NCBI RefSeq assembly: GCF_900129575.1
Contig: NZ_FQWE01000005.1
Coordinates: 62,001 to 126,000, forward strand
Reading direction: 5' to 3'
Length of the DNA stretch: 64,000 nt
Origin: Flavobacterium segetis
Lineage (GTDB): Bacteria; Bacteroidota; Bacteroidia; Flavobacteriales; Flavobacteriaceae
Of this stretch, positions 1 to 10,483 are shown in pieces. A model generated the notes under the pieces. That model did no database searches, had not been told where the DNA came from, and worked only from the letters and a program-made list of their open reading frames with translations. The translations under genes and the position numbers were made by a program. Position 1 is the first letter of the stretch. The number at the start of each line of letters is the position of its first letter.

Positions 1-1749
1 TTGTGTTTTTCCAACACCTGTTTGTCCTAAGAAAATAAACGAGCCTATTGGTCTGTTAGGATCTTTTAATCCTGCACGATTACGCTGAATCGACCGTGCA
101 ATTTTCATAACTGCTTCTCGCTGACCAATTACTTTACCTTCAATAAGTTCTGGTAATTTAGCTAACTTGTTGCTTTCTGTTTGCGCAATACGATTTACAG
201 GAATACCGCTCATCATAGAAACAACGTCTGCAACATTGTCTTCACTTACTTCAATTCGATTATTTTTAGCATCTTCTTCCCATTGCTCTTGGGCTATAGC
301 TAAATCTTTTTCGATACGTTTTTCATCATCGCGCAATTTAGCCGCTTCTTCATATTTCTGTTTTTTAACCACAACATTTTTCAATTCACGTACGTCTTCT
401 AATTGGCGTTCAAAATCCAAAATTTGTTTTGGAACTTCGATATTAGTAATGTGAACTCTAGAACCAGCTTCATCTAATGCATCAATTGCTTTGTCTGGTA
501 AAAAGCGATCAGACATATATCTATCCGTTAATTTAACACACGCTTCAATTGCATCATCAGAATAGGTTACATTGTGATGGTCCTCATATTTATTTTTGAT
601 ATTATGCAAAATGGTAATTGTTTCAGCTACAGATGTTGGTTCTACAATTATTTTTTGGAAGCGTCTTTCAAGTGCACCATCTTTCTCAATGTACTGACGG
701 TATTCGTCTAATGTTGTAGCACCAATACATTGAATTTCACCACGTGCAAGGGCAGGTTTAAACATATTAGAGGCGTCCAGTGATCCTGTTGCTCCGCCAG
801 CACCTACGATAGTATGAATTTCATCGATAAATAAAATGATATCTTCATTTTTTTCAAGTTCATTCATGACCGCTTTCATGCGTTCTTCAAACTGACCACG
901 GTATTTTGTTCCAGCAACAAGACTTGCTAAATCTAAAGTGACAACACGCTTGTTAAATAAAGTACGAGAAACCTTTTTTTGAATGATTCGTAGTGCTAGA
1001 CCTTCAGCGATTGCTGATTTTCCAACTCCAGGTTCTCCAATAAGCAAAGGATTATTCTTTTTACGACGACTCAAAATTTGAGAAACACGTTCAATTTCTT
1101 TTTCTCTTCCAACAACTGGATCTAATTTTCCTTCCTCAGCCATTTCTGTTAAATCTCTCCCAAAATTATCTAAAACAGGAGTCTTAGATTTCTTGTTTGA
1201 TTTATTAGCTGGATTATTAAAAGTTCCTTCTTTCGGACTGTCATCTTGTCCTGAATCGTCATTATACGATTCATTTCGAGGTAGTTTTTCAATGAAATCA
1301 TCTTCGCTTGGAGTCATACTTATATACTGTTCTTTAGCTACATCGTAATCAATTTTGAGCTTATTGAGTAGCTTGGTTGTAGGGTCGTTTTCGTTTTTTA
1401 AAATACACAATAATAAGTGTGCTGTACTAATCGATGAACTTTGAAAAACTTTTGCTTCTAAGAAAGTGGTCTTCAATGCACGCTCTGCTTGACGCGTTAG
1501 GTGTAAGTTCTTTTTTTCGATATTAATCTCTATCCCTGCACTGGCTGGGCTAAGGATTTCTACCTTTCTGCGTAAATGGTCGAGGTCTATATTAAGATTA
1601 TTCAACATTTGAATTGCTTTTCCATTTCCATCACGTAGGATTCCCAACATTAAATGTTCAGTTCCTATAAAATCATGACCTAATCTCAAAGCTTCTTCTT
1701 TACTGTATGTAATAACATCTTTTACTCTCGGTGAAAAATTATCGTCCAT
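1..1749 (-). CDS. clpC: ATP-dependent Clp protease ATP-binding subunit ClpC (3' end outside window)
   Basis: Hsp100/AAA+ unfoldase that feeds substrates to the ClpP peptidase in the cytoplasm. The visible 583 codons begin MDDNFSPRVKDVITYSKEEA. They hold a double Clp-N repeat domain (about 1-150), a first AAA+ module with Walker A GEPGVGKS near residue 236 and Walker B ILFIDEIHT, and a UVR-like coiled middle region (YEEAAKLRDDEKR). The second Walker A, GQTGVGKT, lies right at the window edge, so the second AAA+ module and C-terminus are missing only because the window ends. The middle-domain layout points to ClpC rather than ClpA or ClpB. It is divergent from gyrA across about 256 bases. Confidence 0.95.
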   Translation of the reverse strand, partial: MDDNFSPRVKDVITYSKEEALRLGHDFIGTEHLMLGILRDGNGKAIQMLNNLNIDLDHLRRKVEILSPASAGIEINIEKKNLHLTRQAERALKTTFLEAKVFQSSSISTAHLLLCILKNENDPTTKLLNKLKIDYDVAKEQYISMTPSEDDFIEKLPRNESYNDDSGQDDSPKEGTFNNPANKSNKKSKTPVLDNFGRDLTEMAEEGKLDPVVGREKEIERVSQILSRRKKNNPLLIGEPGVGKSAIAEGLALRIIQKKVSRTLFNKRVVTLDLASLVAGTKYRGQFEERMKAVMNELEKNEDIILFIDEIHTIVGAGGATGSLDASNMFKPALARGEIQCIGATTLDEYRQYIEKDGALERRFQKIIVEPTSVAETITILHNIKNKYEDHHNVTYSDDAIEACVKLTDRYMSDRFLPDKAIDALDEAGSRVHITNIEVPKQILDFERQLEDVRELKNVVVKKQKYEEAAKLRDDEKRIEKDLAIAQEQWEEDAKNNRIEVSEDNVADVVSMMSGIPVNRIAQTESNKLAKLPELIEGKVIGQREAVMKIARSIQRNRAGLKDPNRPIGSFIFLGQTGVGKTQ

Positions 1750-2005
1750 AATATATATTTGCTATCGTAAATTTAGTGAATTAGTGTTTTAAAAACAAAA
1801 ACCATTCCCGTTACACATATTGTCAGCTAAGAGACAAAAAATAAAACAACTCCAGCGTTAAATTTCCCTTAAATTATCAACTAATGATCGGGATTTATTT
1901 GTTGATAAATCATTAAAATAAGTGCTTAAAAAGTAGCTAAAAAATTTCAAAAAGCTGTATATTGGCACGTTTTGAAACTAATATAATTTTTTAATATAAC
2001 AACTT

Positions 2006-4657
2006 ATGTCTGAAGGAGAAAAGTTAATTCCTATTAACATAGAAGATGAAATGAAATCAGCTTACATCGATTATTCGATGTCAGTAATTGTGTCAAGAGC
2101 TCTTCCAGATGTTAGAGATGGTTTGAAACCAGTTCATAGAAGAGTTCTTTACGGGATGTATGATTTAGGAGTTTTTTCAAATAAAGCCCATAAAAAATCC
2201 GCCAGAATTGTCGGTGAAGTTTTAGGTAAGTATCATCCACACGGAGATACATCTGTTTATGATGCAATGGTGCGTATGGCTCAGGAATGGAGTATGCGTT
2301 ATTTGTTAGTAGATGGTCAAGGAAATTTTGGTTCTGTAGACGGTGACAGTCCTGCAGCAATGCGTTACACCGAGGCTAGAATGCGCAAGATTTCAGAAGA
2401 AATTATGGCTGATATTGAAAAGGAAACAGTTGATTTTCAATTGAATTTTGATGATACTTTGTATGAGCCAAAAGTAATGCCGACAAGAGTTCCTACTTTA
2501 TTAATCAATGGAGCCACGGGAATTGCCGTGGGTATGGCAACTAATATGCCTCCGCACAACTTAACAGAAGTGATCAATGGAACTTTAGCTTTTATGGACA
2601 ACAATGACATCGAGATTGATGAATTGATGAACTACATAAAGGCGCCTGATTTTCCAACAGGAGGAATAATTTATGGTTATGAAGGTGTGCGCGAAGCTTT
2701 CAAAACAGGACGTGGACGTATTGTTATGCGTGCTAAAGTTGGTTTTGAAGAAGTTGACGGTAGAGAATCAATTATTGTAACTGAAATTCCTTACCAAGTT
2801 AACAAAGCAGATATGATCAAGCGTACTGCCGATTTGGTTAACGATAAAAAAATTGAAGGAATTGCGAATATTCGTGACGAATCAGATAGAAATGGTATGC
2901 GTATCGTGTATATTTTGAAACGCGACGCGACTCCAAATGTAGTTTTGAACACATTATATAAGTATACACAATTACAATCCTCATTTAGTGTAAATAATAT
3001 TGCACTAGTTAAAGGACGTCCACAAATGTTGAATCTAAAAGAAATGATTCACTATTTTGTAGAACACCGCCATGATGTTGTAGTTAGAAGAACTCGCTTT
3101 GAATTGCGCAAAGCAGAGGAAAGAGCACATATTTTAGAAGGTTTAATTATAGCTTCAGATAATATTGATGAAGTAATTGCTTTGATTAGAAGTTCTAAAA
3201 ATACTGAAGAAGCGCGTGAAAAGTTGATTACGAGATTTCAGTTATCAGATATTCAGGCACGTGCAATTGTAGAAATGCGTTTGCGTCAATTAACTGGTCT
3301 TGAACAAGACAAGTTAAGAGCTGAATATGAGGAATTAATGAAGTTAATTGCCCACTTAAAATCATTGTTAGAAGATGTAGGTTTAAGAACAGCGTTGATT
3401 AAAGAGGAATTAGAAGAAATCCGTGATAAGTACGGTGACGAACGCCGATCTATTATTGAATATTCTGGTGGTGATGTAAGTATAGAAGATTTGATTGCAG
3501 ATGAAAATGTGGTAATCACTATTTCTCATGCTGGTTATATTAAACGTACTAATTTAACTGAATACAAGACACAAAATAGAGGTGGAGTTGGTCAAAAAAG
3601 TGCTGGAACTAGAGATCAAGATTTCTTAGAACACATGTTTGTGGCGACAAATCACCAATATATGATGTTCTTTACGCAAAAAGGAAAATGTTTCTGGATG
3701 CGTGTATACGAAATTCCTGAAGGAAGTAAAACGGCTAAAGGCCGAGCTATACAAAACTTAGTAAATATAGAAAGTAACGACAAGGTAAAAGCGTTCATAT
3801 GTACACAAGATTTAAAAGACAAAGACTATATCAATAGTCATAACCTTATTATGGTGACTAAAAAAGGTCAGGTAAAGAAAACATCTTTAGAAAAATATTC
3901 TAAGCCTAGAGTAAATGGTGTTGCTGCAATTACAATTAAGGAAGGGGATGAATTACTTGAAGCTAAATTAACAAATGGTGAAAGCCAGATAATATTAGCT
4001 GTCAAATCAGGAAAGTTAGTTCGCTTTGAAGAAACAAAAACCCGTCCAATGGGTAGAACAGCATCAGGAGTTCGCGGTATTACTTTAAAGGACGATACTG
4101 ATGAAGTAATTGGTATGGTTACTGTAGATAAAGAAAATATAAATGATTCTCAAATTTTAGTTGTTACAGAAAACGGTTATGGAAAACGTACTAAACTAGT
4201 TGACGAAGATGGTGAAGATGTTTATAGAATCACAAACCGTGGTGGTAAAGGTGTCAAAACATTAAATATAACGGAGAAAACGGGGAAACTTATTTCAATT
4301 AATGCGGTTACTGATGCTGATGATTTAATGATTATCAACAAATCAGGATTAACAATTAGAATGGCAATTGAAGATTTACGTGTCATGGGTCGTGCAACTC
4401 AAGGAGTCAAGCTTATCAATTTGAAAGGGAAAGATTCTATTGCAGCTGTTACTAAAGTAATGAAAGATGATGTAGTAGAAGTAGTTGTTGATGAAGATGG
4501 AAACATAGTTGAAACAGAAACTATTGAAAGAGTTAAACCAGTCTTAGAGGTTCTTGAAGATGAAGGTTCAGTAGAGGACGACGAAGACGCTGATGCTGAA
4601 ACTGAAGAAGAACTTGACGATGACGCTGAAGAGGATGATTCAGATGATGAAGCATAA
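2006..4657 (+). CDS. gyrA: DNA gyrase subunit A
   Basis: Breakage-reunion subunit of the type II topoisomerase that introduces negative supercoils; it works as A2B2 with GyrB. The 883 residues start [20 protein letters not shown]. The DNA-cleaving tyrosine is Y121 in [10 protein letters not shown]. The quinolone-determining stretch reads [10 protein letters not shown], which places Thr82 where E. coli has Ser83 and Asp86 where it has Asp87. The C-terminal beta-pinwheel carries a GyrA-box-like QNRGGVGQ, favouring GyrA over ParC. The last 40 or so residues are almost all Asp and Glu, a tail that may tune DNA wrapping. The start codon follows an A/T-rich leader with no Shine-Dalgarno. A TPR gene follows after 46 bases. 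Confidence 0.97.
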   Translation: MSEGEKLIPINIEDEMKSAYIDYSMSVIVSRALPDVRDGLKPVHRRVLYGMYDLGVFSNKAHKKSARIVGEVLGKYHPHGDTSVYDAMVRMAQEWSMRYLLVDGQGNFGSVDGDSPAAMRYTEARMRKISEEIMADIEKETVDFQLNFDDTLYEPKVMPTRVPTLLINGATGIAVGMATNMPPHNLTEVINGTLAFMDNNDIEIDELMNYIKAPDFPTGGIIYGYEGVREAFKTGRGRIVMRAKVGFEEVDGRESIIVTEIPYQVNKADMIKRTADLVNDKKIEGIANIRDESDRNGMRIVYILKRDATPNVVLNTLYKYTQLQSSFSVNNIALVKGRPQMLNLKEMIHYFVEHRHDVVVRRTRFELRKAEERAHILEGLIIASDNIDEVIALIRSSKNTEEAREKLITRFQLSDIQARAIVEMRLRQLTGLEQDKLRAEYEELMKLIAHLKSLLEDVGLRTALIKEELEEIRDKYGDERRSIIEYSGGDVSIEDLIADENVVITISHAGYIKRTNLTEYKTQNRGGVGQKSAGTRDQDFLEHMFVATNHQYMMFFTQKGKCFWMRVYEIPEGSKTAKGRAIQNLVNIESNDKVKAFICTQDLKDKDYINSHNLIMVTKKGQVKKTSLEKYSKPRVNGVAAITIKEGDELLEAKLTNGESQIILAVKSGKLVRFEETKTRPMGRTASGVRGITLKDDTDEVIGMVTVDKENINDSQILVVTENGYGKRTKLVDEDGEDVYRITNRGGKGVKTLNITEKTGKLISINAVTDADDLMIINKSGLTIRMAIEDLRVMGRATQGVKLINLKGKDSIAAVTKVMKDDVVEVVVDEDGNIVETETIERVKPVLEVLEDEGSVEDDEDADAETEEELDDDAEEDDSDDEA

Positions 4658-4703
4658 TTTTAAAATTCAAACAAAAATAATTTTTATATAAAACTAAAAT
4701 ACT

Positions 4704-5975
4704 ATGAAAAGTAAATATGTATTATTAGCATCTGCATTATTGATATCAGTAGCTACTTTTGCTCAAAAAGATCAAATAAAGGCAGCTGAGAAAGCATTTA
4801 AAAAAGGCGAAAGTCAAGAAGCATCCACTATTTTGAAGGATGCTGAGTCATCAATAGCTGATGCTGCTGATGCTGAGAAAGCACAATATTATTATATTAA
4901 AGGAAATGTACTATTAGACTTGGCTAACAAGAAAATAAATACTGATGTAAATCTTTCTCTTGCGGCAAAAGCATATCAAGATTTAATTGATGTTGAAAAA
5001 ACATCTGGAAAAGTTAAATACTCCACGCAGGCGGCAACTTCTATAACTGAGATCAAATATAAGTTGATAAATGCAGCTATCGCTGAATCTAAATTAGAAA
5101 AACATTCAGAAAGCGCTAAAAAATTATATGACGCTTATTTGTTAGATAAAAATGACACTATTAATTTGTACTATGCAGCTTCTACGTACGTAAATGCTAA
5201 AGAATATACAAAAGCATTAGAATTATATGATAATTTAAAAAAAATAAATTACTCTGGAAAAGGGACGAGTTATTTTGCAATTAATAAGCTAACTACTCAG
5301 GAAGATTTTTTTAATACTGCTCAGGAAAGAGATAGAATGGTGAAATTAGGAACACATGAAAAACCAAGAACTGAGGCAATTCCTTCTAAAAAAGGCGAAA
5401 TTTATAAAAACGTGGCGCTAATTTTAGTACAGGATGGAAAAACTGAAGAAGCTAAAAAAGCAATTGCGGATGCAAGAAAAGCGGATCCAACTGATAATTC
5501 TCTCGCTTTAACAGAAGCTAATTTATATTTAGAGACGAAAGATTTTGAAACTTACAAGAAGATAATCGGAGACATACTATCTCAAAATCCTAATGATGCT
5601 GATTTAACTTTTAACCTAGGTGTAATTAGTGGAAATGCTGGTAATGCAGTTGATGCTGAAAAGTATTACTTGAAAGCAATTGAGATTAAGCCTGACTACA
5701 TCAATGCCTATATTAATCTTGCCGCTTTAAAGCTAGAAGGTGAAAAACTTATTATTGATGAAATGAATAAATTAGGCACTTCAACTAAAGAAATGAAGCG
5801 ATATGACGAGTTGAAACTTAAAAGAGATAACATTTTTAAAAGTGTAATTCCTTATCTTAAAAAAGCTTATGAATTAGATGTAGATAATGTAGACGTAGCT
5901 AAAACTTTATTAAATGTTTATAGCGCGTTAGAAATGACTGCAGAATCAAAAGCTTTGAAAGCTAACATGAAATAA
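4704..5975 (+). CDS. exported tetratricopeptide-repeat protein
   Basis: A 423-residue protein with a clear signal peptide (MKSKYVLLASALLISVATFAQ, cleavage near residue 21), so it is probably periplasmic or attached to an envelope surface. The mature part is helical and Ala/Lys-rich. TPR-like repeats are easiest to see around residues 295-350 (ADLTFNLGVISG, then AEKYYLKAIEIKPDYINAY). TPRs normally mediate protein-protein contacts; no catalytic motif is visible. It sits 46 bases downstream of gyrA on the same strand and is followed by a strong terminator, so the two may share a transcript. The partner and exact role are unknown. Confidence 0.85.
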   Translation: MKSKYVLLASALLISVATFAQKDQIKAAEKAFKKGESQEASTILKDAESSIADAADAEKAQYYYIKGNVLLDLANKKINTDVNLSLAAKAYQDLIDVEKTSGKVKYSTQAATSITEIKYKLINAAIAESKLEKHSESAKKLYDAYLLDKNDTINLYYAASTYVNAKEYTKALELYDNLKKINYSGKGTSYFAINKLTTQEDFFNTAQERDRMVKLGTHEKPRTEAIPSKKGEIYKNVALILVQDGKTEEAKKAIADARKADPTDNSLALTEANLYLETKDFETYKKIIGDILSQNPNDADLTFNLGVISGNAGNAVDAEKYYLKAIEIKPDYINAYINLAALKLEGEKLIIDEMNKLGTSTKEMKRYDELKLKRDNIFKSVIPYLKKAYELDVDNVDVAKTLLNVYSALEMTAESKALKANMK

Positions 5976-6014
5976 ATGTAAAAAACCTTAAAAAGCATCT
6001 TTAATATATGAGAT

Positions 6015-6050
6015 TACCCCCAAAAGTTAACTACTATTTGGGGGTATTTT
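6015..6050 (+). terminator. rho-independent terminator after the TPR gene
   Basis: A 10-base stem, TACCCCCAAA at 6015-6024 with TTTGGGGGTA at 6037-6046, is followed by a T-rich tail. It lies 40 bases after the TPR stop codon. Confidence 0.85.
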
Positions 6051-6763
6051 TATGCTAAAAAGTTAAGTAAGATTAAGGAGTAAACCAAGCTTTGTAGTAT
6101 TGAATTGAGATAAATATGAGTCAATTGTTTAAGTAATTTAAAAAGGTAAGATAGATTAAATTTTATTAATATGTTTAGTGCGTCAAACTATTATCTTGTG
6201 TATAAAATAAAGAAATTTAGAGGATAAATTTTAAGATACATGCTTTAAAGTAAATTGATTCGCCTCTTATAGATTAATTTAGCAAGTTTTGATTCAAATA
6301 TTTAATAAAATAATTTTAGCTCAAAGATTTTTTTAAGTAAACTTGTAGAAGTACTAAATTCATAAATGAATGGCAAAATAATCATATTGTACTGGATAAT
6401 ATGATTTTTTACAAATAATACGAAAGCAAGTACTAACTTATTTTTAAAAATAAAGTACTGCTATCAATTATTAATTTGCGAAAAAAAAATGTAAATCTCG
6501 ACGCAGTTGGAATTTAATAAATAATGATAAAGCTATTTAAAAAACTGAGTGTTATTTTTAAATCATTTCAATTCTTTTTCTTGTAATTTTAGTAGCAGTA
6601 AAAAATTACGCTAACAAGTATTTATAACACGACCACCCTTACAAATTTGTTGAAATTTAAAGAAATTAAATTGATTTAAAAAATGGTATTTCAATCGTAA
6701 TAAGCCAATACAAACGCAAATACTTTTATACTTTGAGGTCTTTCATTAAATTGGCGGGAGTCA
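6051..6763. other. gene-poor AT-rich intergenic stretch
   Basis: About 710 bases with no convincing ORF on either strand and no tRNA-like structure. The one ordered element is a perfect 9-base stem (AATCATATT at 6380-6388, AATATGATT at 6398-6406) followed by five Ts. It looks like a terminator with no gene in front of it. A small RNA or a decayed gene could be present, but nothing shows it directly. Confidence 0.5.
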
Positions 6764-8392
6764 TTAAACTTGTATTACTCCCAAGTTAAATTTCTTTTCA
6801 ATGGGCGCATGATTAGCAGCTTCAATTCCCATCGAAATCCAAGTTCTAGTATCTAATGGATCGATGATTGCATCAGTCCACAATCGTGAGGCAGCATAAT
6901 ATGGTGAAACTTGCTCATCATATCTAGCTTTAATTTTATCAAATAATTCTTTTTCTTTTTCTTCATTTACCAATTCTCCCTTTGCTTTAAGAGATGACGC
7001 TTCAATTTGTGCTAGAACTTTTGCTGCTTGCGTACCTCCCATGACGGCTAATTCTGCACTTGGCCATGCAAAAATTAATCTAGGGTCATACGCTTTTCCA
7101 CACATAGCATAATTTCCTGCTCCGTAAGAATTACCAACGATTACTGTAAATTTAGGAACAACTGAATTTGAAACAGCATTTACCATTTTTGCACCATCTT
7201 TAATAATCCCTCCATGTTCTGATTTAGATCCTACCATGAATCCAGTCACATCCTGGATAAAAACTAACGGAATTTTTTTCTGGTTACAATTAGCAATAAA
7301 GCGTGTTGCTTTGTCAGCTGAGTCCGAGTATATCACTCCTCCAAATTGCATTTCGCCACTTTTTGTTTTTACTACTTTTCGCTGGTTAGCAACAATACCA
7401 ACTGCCCATCCGTCAATTCGAGCGTATCCTGTGATTAGAGATTGTCCGTAACCATCTTTATAAGGCTCAAATTCTGAGCTATCAACTAAGCGGTTAATGA
7501 TTTCCATCATATCGTATTGTTCATTTCTAGCTTTTGGCAAAATACCAAAGATTTCTTTCTCATCTAAAGCAGGTTTTTCAGCTTTACTTCTGTTATATCC
7601 TGCTTTATCAAAATCACCTATTTTATCTATTATATTTTTAATACGATCCAGAGCATCCTTGTCATCTTTAGCTTTATAATCCGTTACTCCTGAAATTTCA
7701 CAGTGGGTGGTTGCTCCACCTAAAGTTTCATTGTCGATGCTCTCCCCAATAGCCGCTTTTACAAGATAGCTACCTGCTAAAAAAATACTTCCTGTTTTAT
7801 CAACAATCATGGCCTCGTCGCTCATTATGGGTAAATAAGCTCCTCCAGCAACACAACTTCCCATTACTGCAGAAATTTGAGTAATTCCCATACTACTCAT
7901 TTGAGCATTGTTTCGAAATATTCTTCCAAAGTGCTCTTTATCAGGAAAAATTTCATCTTGAAGTGGTAAGTAAACTCCTGCGCTGTCCACTAAATAAATA
8001 ATTGGTAAGCGATTTTCCATTGCAATCTCTTGTGCGCGCAAATTTTTCTTAGCAGTTATAGGAAACCAAGCACCTGCTTTAACTGTTGCGTCATTTGCAA
8101 CAACAATGCATTGCTTTCCCCTAATATATCCTATTTTAACAACTACACCACCTGATGGGCATCCTCCGTGTTCAGCATACATTCCTTCGCCAACAAATGC
8201 ACCAATTTCAATACTTCTAGCTTTAGCGTCAAGCAAATAATCAATTCTCTCGCGCGCTGTCATTTTTCCCTCACCATGTAATTTTGCTATTCGTTTTTCG
8301 CCACCACCTAATTTAACAATGCTTAATTTTTGTCGTAAAGCTGAAAGTAAAAGTTTATTGTGATCTTCGTTTTTGTTGAAGTTTAAATCCAT
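6764..8392 (-). CDS. acyl-CoA carboxylase beta (carboxyltransferase) subunit, methylcrotonyl-CoA carboxylase type
   Basis: Carboxyltransferase half of a biotin-dependent acyl-CoA carboxylase. It moves CO2 from carboxybiotin to an acyl-CoA in the cytoplasm. The 542-residue crotonase-fold protein shows both halves: an N-terminal region with NDATVKAGAW and GGGATTH-like loops, and a C-terminal region with QDVTGFMVGSKSEHGG, GNSYGAGNYAMCG and MGGTQAAKVLAQ. The ending NHAPIEKKFNLGVIQV and the length resemble 3-methylcrotonyl-CoA carboxylase beta (leucine breakdown) more than propionyl-CoA carboxylase beta (about 510 residues). The biotin/ATP partner subunit is not in this window. Substrate assignment is inference; the carboxyltransferase call is firm. 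Confidence 0.88.
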   Translation of the reverse strand: MDLNFNKNEDHNKLLLSALRQKLSIVKLGGGEKRIAKLHGEGKMTARERIDYLLDAKARSIEIGAFVGEGMYAEHGGCPSGGVVVKIGYIRGKQCIVVANDATVKAGAWFPITAKKNLRAQEIAMENRLPIIYLVDSAGVYLPLQDEIFPDKEHFGRIFRNNAQMSSMGITQISAVMGSCVAGGAYLPIMSDEAMIVDKTGSIFLAGSYLVKAAIGESIDNETLGGATTHCEISGVTDYKAKDDKDALDRIKNIIDKIGDFDKAGYNRSKAEKPALDEKEIFGILPKARNEQYDMMEIINRLVDSSEFEPYKDGYGQSLITGYARIDGWAVGIVANQRKVVKTKSGEMQFGGVIYSDSADKATRFIANCNQKKIPLVFIQDVTGFMVGSKSEHGGIIKDGAKMVNAVSNSVVPKFTVIVGNSYGAGNYAMCGKAYDPRLIFAWPSAELAVMGGTQAAKVLAQIEASSLKAKGELVNEEKEKELFDKIKARYDEQVSPYYAASRLWTDAIIDPLDTRTWISMGIEAANHAPIEKKFNLGVIQV

Positions 8393-8495
8393 GGGTTGTC
8401 GTTGTGAAAATTTGTGCTAAAATACGAAATCAAATATAAAAATTTTAATTTTTTGCTATATTAAAGAGGAAATCAAAAAATATTGATCTTAAATC

Positions 8496-8525
8496 AAAAA
8501 AGCGGAAGTTACCTTCTGCTTTTTT
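8496..8525 (-). terminator. terminator after lpxD
   Basis: Stem GCGGAAG (8502-8508) with CTTCTGC (8513-8519) is flanked by an A run and a T run. Read on the minus strand it ends in six Ts, just past the lpxD stop codon. Confidence 0.75.
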
Positions 8526-8548
8526 GCGAATTTACTAGAATTATAACG

Positions 8549-9550
8549 CTATTTTTTTTTCGATTCATTTACGAGTCGCTTTAAAATTGCCCATTGCTTT
8601 AATGCGTCTCTGGCTTCAACAGCAGGATAACCTAGCATCGTCTTTCCAGCTGCAATATCACCAGTAACACCGGATCCTGCTCCCACAATTGCTCCATCAC
8701 CAATAGTGGTATGATCTTTAATAGAGGCGCTGCCGCCAATTATTACGCCATTGCCCAATGTAACAGATCCTGCAAGTCCGCTATTTCCAGCCATTATACA
8801 AAACATTCCTAACCTACTGTTGTGTCCTATTTGAACTAAATTATCAATTTTACAACCATCACCTAAAATTGTAGAACTAAATTTTCCACGATCTACACAT
8901 GAATTTGCGCCAATTTCTACATTATTACCTATTATGACATTACCTATTTGTGGAATTTTTACTAGGCCTCTTTTTGGATCAGGGCGAAAACCGAAACCAT
9001 CAGCTCCTATGGTTGCATTAGGATGTATAATACAATCATTGCCAATATGGCAGCGCTCACGAACTACTGTTCCAGACCATATTACTGTATTTTTGCCTAT
9101 TGTGCATTCATCAAGGATTGTAACATTAGGATAAATTGTAGTATTATCGTCTATTATTACTTTTGGACCAATATAACAACCTGCACCTATTCTCACACCG
9201 TTACAAATCTTTGCAGTTTGATCGATTACTGCTGTACGGTGTATATCAGTTTTAAATAATGGAGTAGGAGGTGCAAAAAGTTCTAGTATTTGCGACATTG
9301 CTAAATCAGCATTTTTTACTTTTATGAAAGCCCTATTTTCTCCTGGTTCAATTGAAATATCTTCGTTTACGATAGCCACACTTGCTTTTGAAGTGGCCCA
9401 TAACTTTTCGTATTTTTTATTTCCAATGAAAGATATTTCACTTTCACTTGCCGCTTCAAGCTGTTCAGGTGCAATAATATTTTGAGTTGTATTACCGACT
9501 ATAATTCCTTTTAAAACGTCATTTATTTCATTTAGTGATAATGATTTCAT
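8549..9550 (-). CDS. lpxD: UDP-3-O-acylglucosamine N-acyltransferase LpxD
   Basis: Third step of lipid A synthesis: it transfers a 3-hydroxyacyl chain from acyl carrier protein to the 2-amino group of UDP-3-O-acyl-glucosamine. The 333-residue protein has an N-terminal uridine-binding LpxD domain (about 1-100). A long run of hexapeptide repeats forms a left-handed beta-helix (for example IGAGCYIGPKVIIDDNTTIY). The expected catalytic His is in QIGHNSRLG near residue 242. It has its own terminator. No other lpx gene is adjacent, so it may be the stand-alone LpxD paralogue of a genome that also has an lpx cluster; that is inference. Confidence 0.93.
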   Translation of the reverse strand: MKSLSLNEINDVLKGIIVGNTTQNIIAPEQLEAASESEISFIGNKKYEKLWATSKASVAIVNEDISIEPGENRAFIKVKNADLAMSQILELFAPPTPLFKTDIHRTAVIDQTAKICNGVRIGAGCYIGPKVIIDDNTTIYPNVTILDECTIGKNTVIWSGTVVRERCHIGNDCIIHPNATIGADGFGFRPDPKRGLVKIPQIGNVIIGNNVEIGANSCVDRGKFSSTILGDGCKIDNLVQIGHNSRLGMFCIMAGNSGLAGSVTLGNGVIIGGSASIKDHTTIGDGAIVGAGSGVTGDIAAGKTMLGYPAVEARDALKQWAILKRLVNESKKK

Positions 9551-10483
9551 TGCTTGTTGATATAATTTCGTTAATTTTTTATTGTATAAATAAAGCTAAA
9601 TACTATTGAATTTCCTAATATTATTTTTAGTGCCTATTTTGGGAATCCAAATAAGCTTTGAGACTGCATGATAAGATAAGCTACTTAATTTTATATTATT
9701 GGTAGTGAAACTATTATAAATTGTTAAGTGTTTTATCCTTTGGAAATTTTACTTTGTAACTGATTGTAATTTTTTTAATCTCGTTTAGTGTCAATTATAA
9801 ATTCCAGTTCAATAGACCAGTCTCATTATTTAACGTCGCATTGTCATTTTCTATCAACTCAGAACTATTTTCTTTATATATGCTGAGTGGAATCTGTTCT
9901 TTTTATTTTGTAAAGTCAACCAATTTTACAAGCTCAGCAACATTTAATCTCGTATTTATTCCTAAAATATTTTTATTTGAGTCTAATCGTATAATTGGTT
10001 AACTATATCTCATTATTAAAATCTTTATTTTTTTTAAATTTTATTCGAACCATATTAATACTATCTCGCCCTTTTTTATTTCAGAAGTGCTATCATCACT
10101 TGTAAATTTTGAAATATAATTATTAGTAAACTGTACAGATAATATAGCTAGAGAACTTGGAGAAACTATTTGAATTGTATTTTTATTCAAAGTATTAGCT
10201 ATATTGTAGTAAAGTTATTTGTAACTATAATTAAAAACAATACTTTTAATTAATAGTAGATTGGGGTTCTAATTACTAAATAGAAGTATTAAAAAATACA
10301 CCGGTAATGATTTTTTTAAAACTTTAAAGATAATTGTAAATAAGCAATAATGCATTAATTCTCGATATCAGTTTTAATTTATTTGAAGTTTTATAGTTAT
10401 TATTATGTAATTGAAATATCAATTTATGTAAATTTAAATTTAAGTAATAGCGTACTTTAGCACACGAATGAATTCTTTAAATT
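9551..10483. other. long intergenic stretch containing a probable gene relic
   Basis: About 930 bases between the divergent lpxD and pldA. No intact ORF is present on either strand. The middle part (9795-10214) looks like a decayed minus-strand gene and is listed separately. The remainder is AT-rich and featureless, apart from the presumed lpxD and pldA promoters at its ends. Upstream of pldA the sequence TACTTTAGCAC resembles the -7 region seen before other genes here. Confidence 0.5.
9795..10214 (-). pseudogene. probable decayed gene of unknown function
   Basis: Three consecutive minus-strand segments read like protein but lie in different frames or are interrupted. Positions 10214-10041 are open for 57 codons and include IQIVSPSSLAILSVQFTNNY. 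A neighbouring frame continues with DSINMVRIKFKKNKDFNNEI and then a stop. Positions 9998-9795 encode NKNILGINTRLNVAELVKLV, one in-frame TAA at 9903-9905, and then more protein-like sequence up to a TAA at 9795. No start codon or family is recognisable. AT-rich DNA can give such stretches by chance, so this is only a candidate. Confidence 0.35.

Noticed and set aside
6756..6782. GGGAGT/ACTCCC hairpin at the end of the carboxylase gene as its terminator
   Set aside because: The stem is only six bases, overlaps the stop codon and is not followed by a T run in the direction of transcription.
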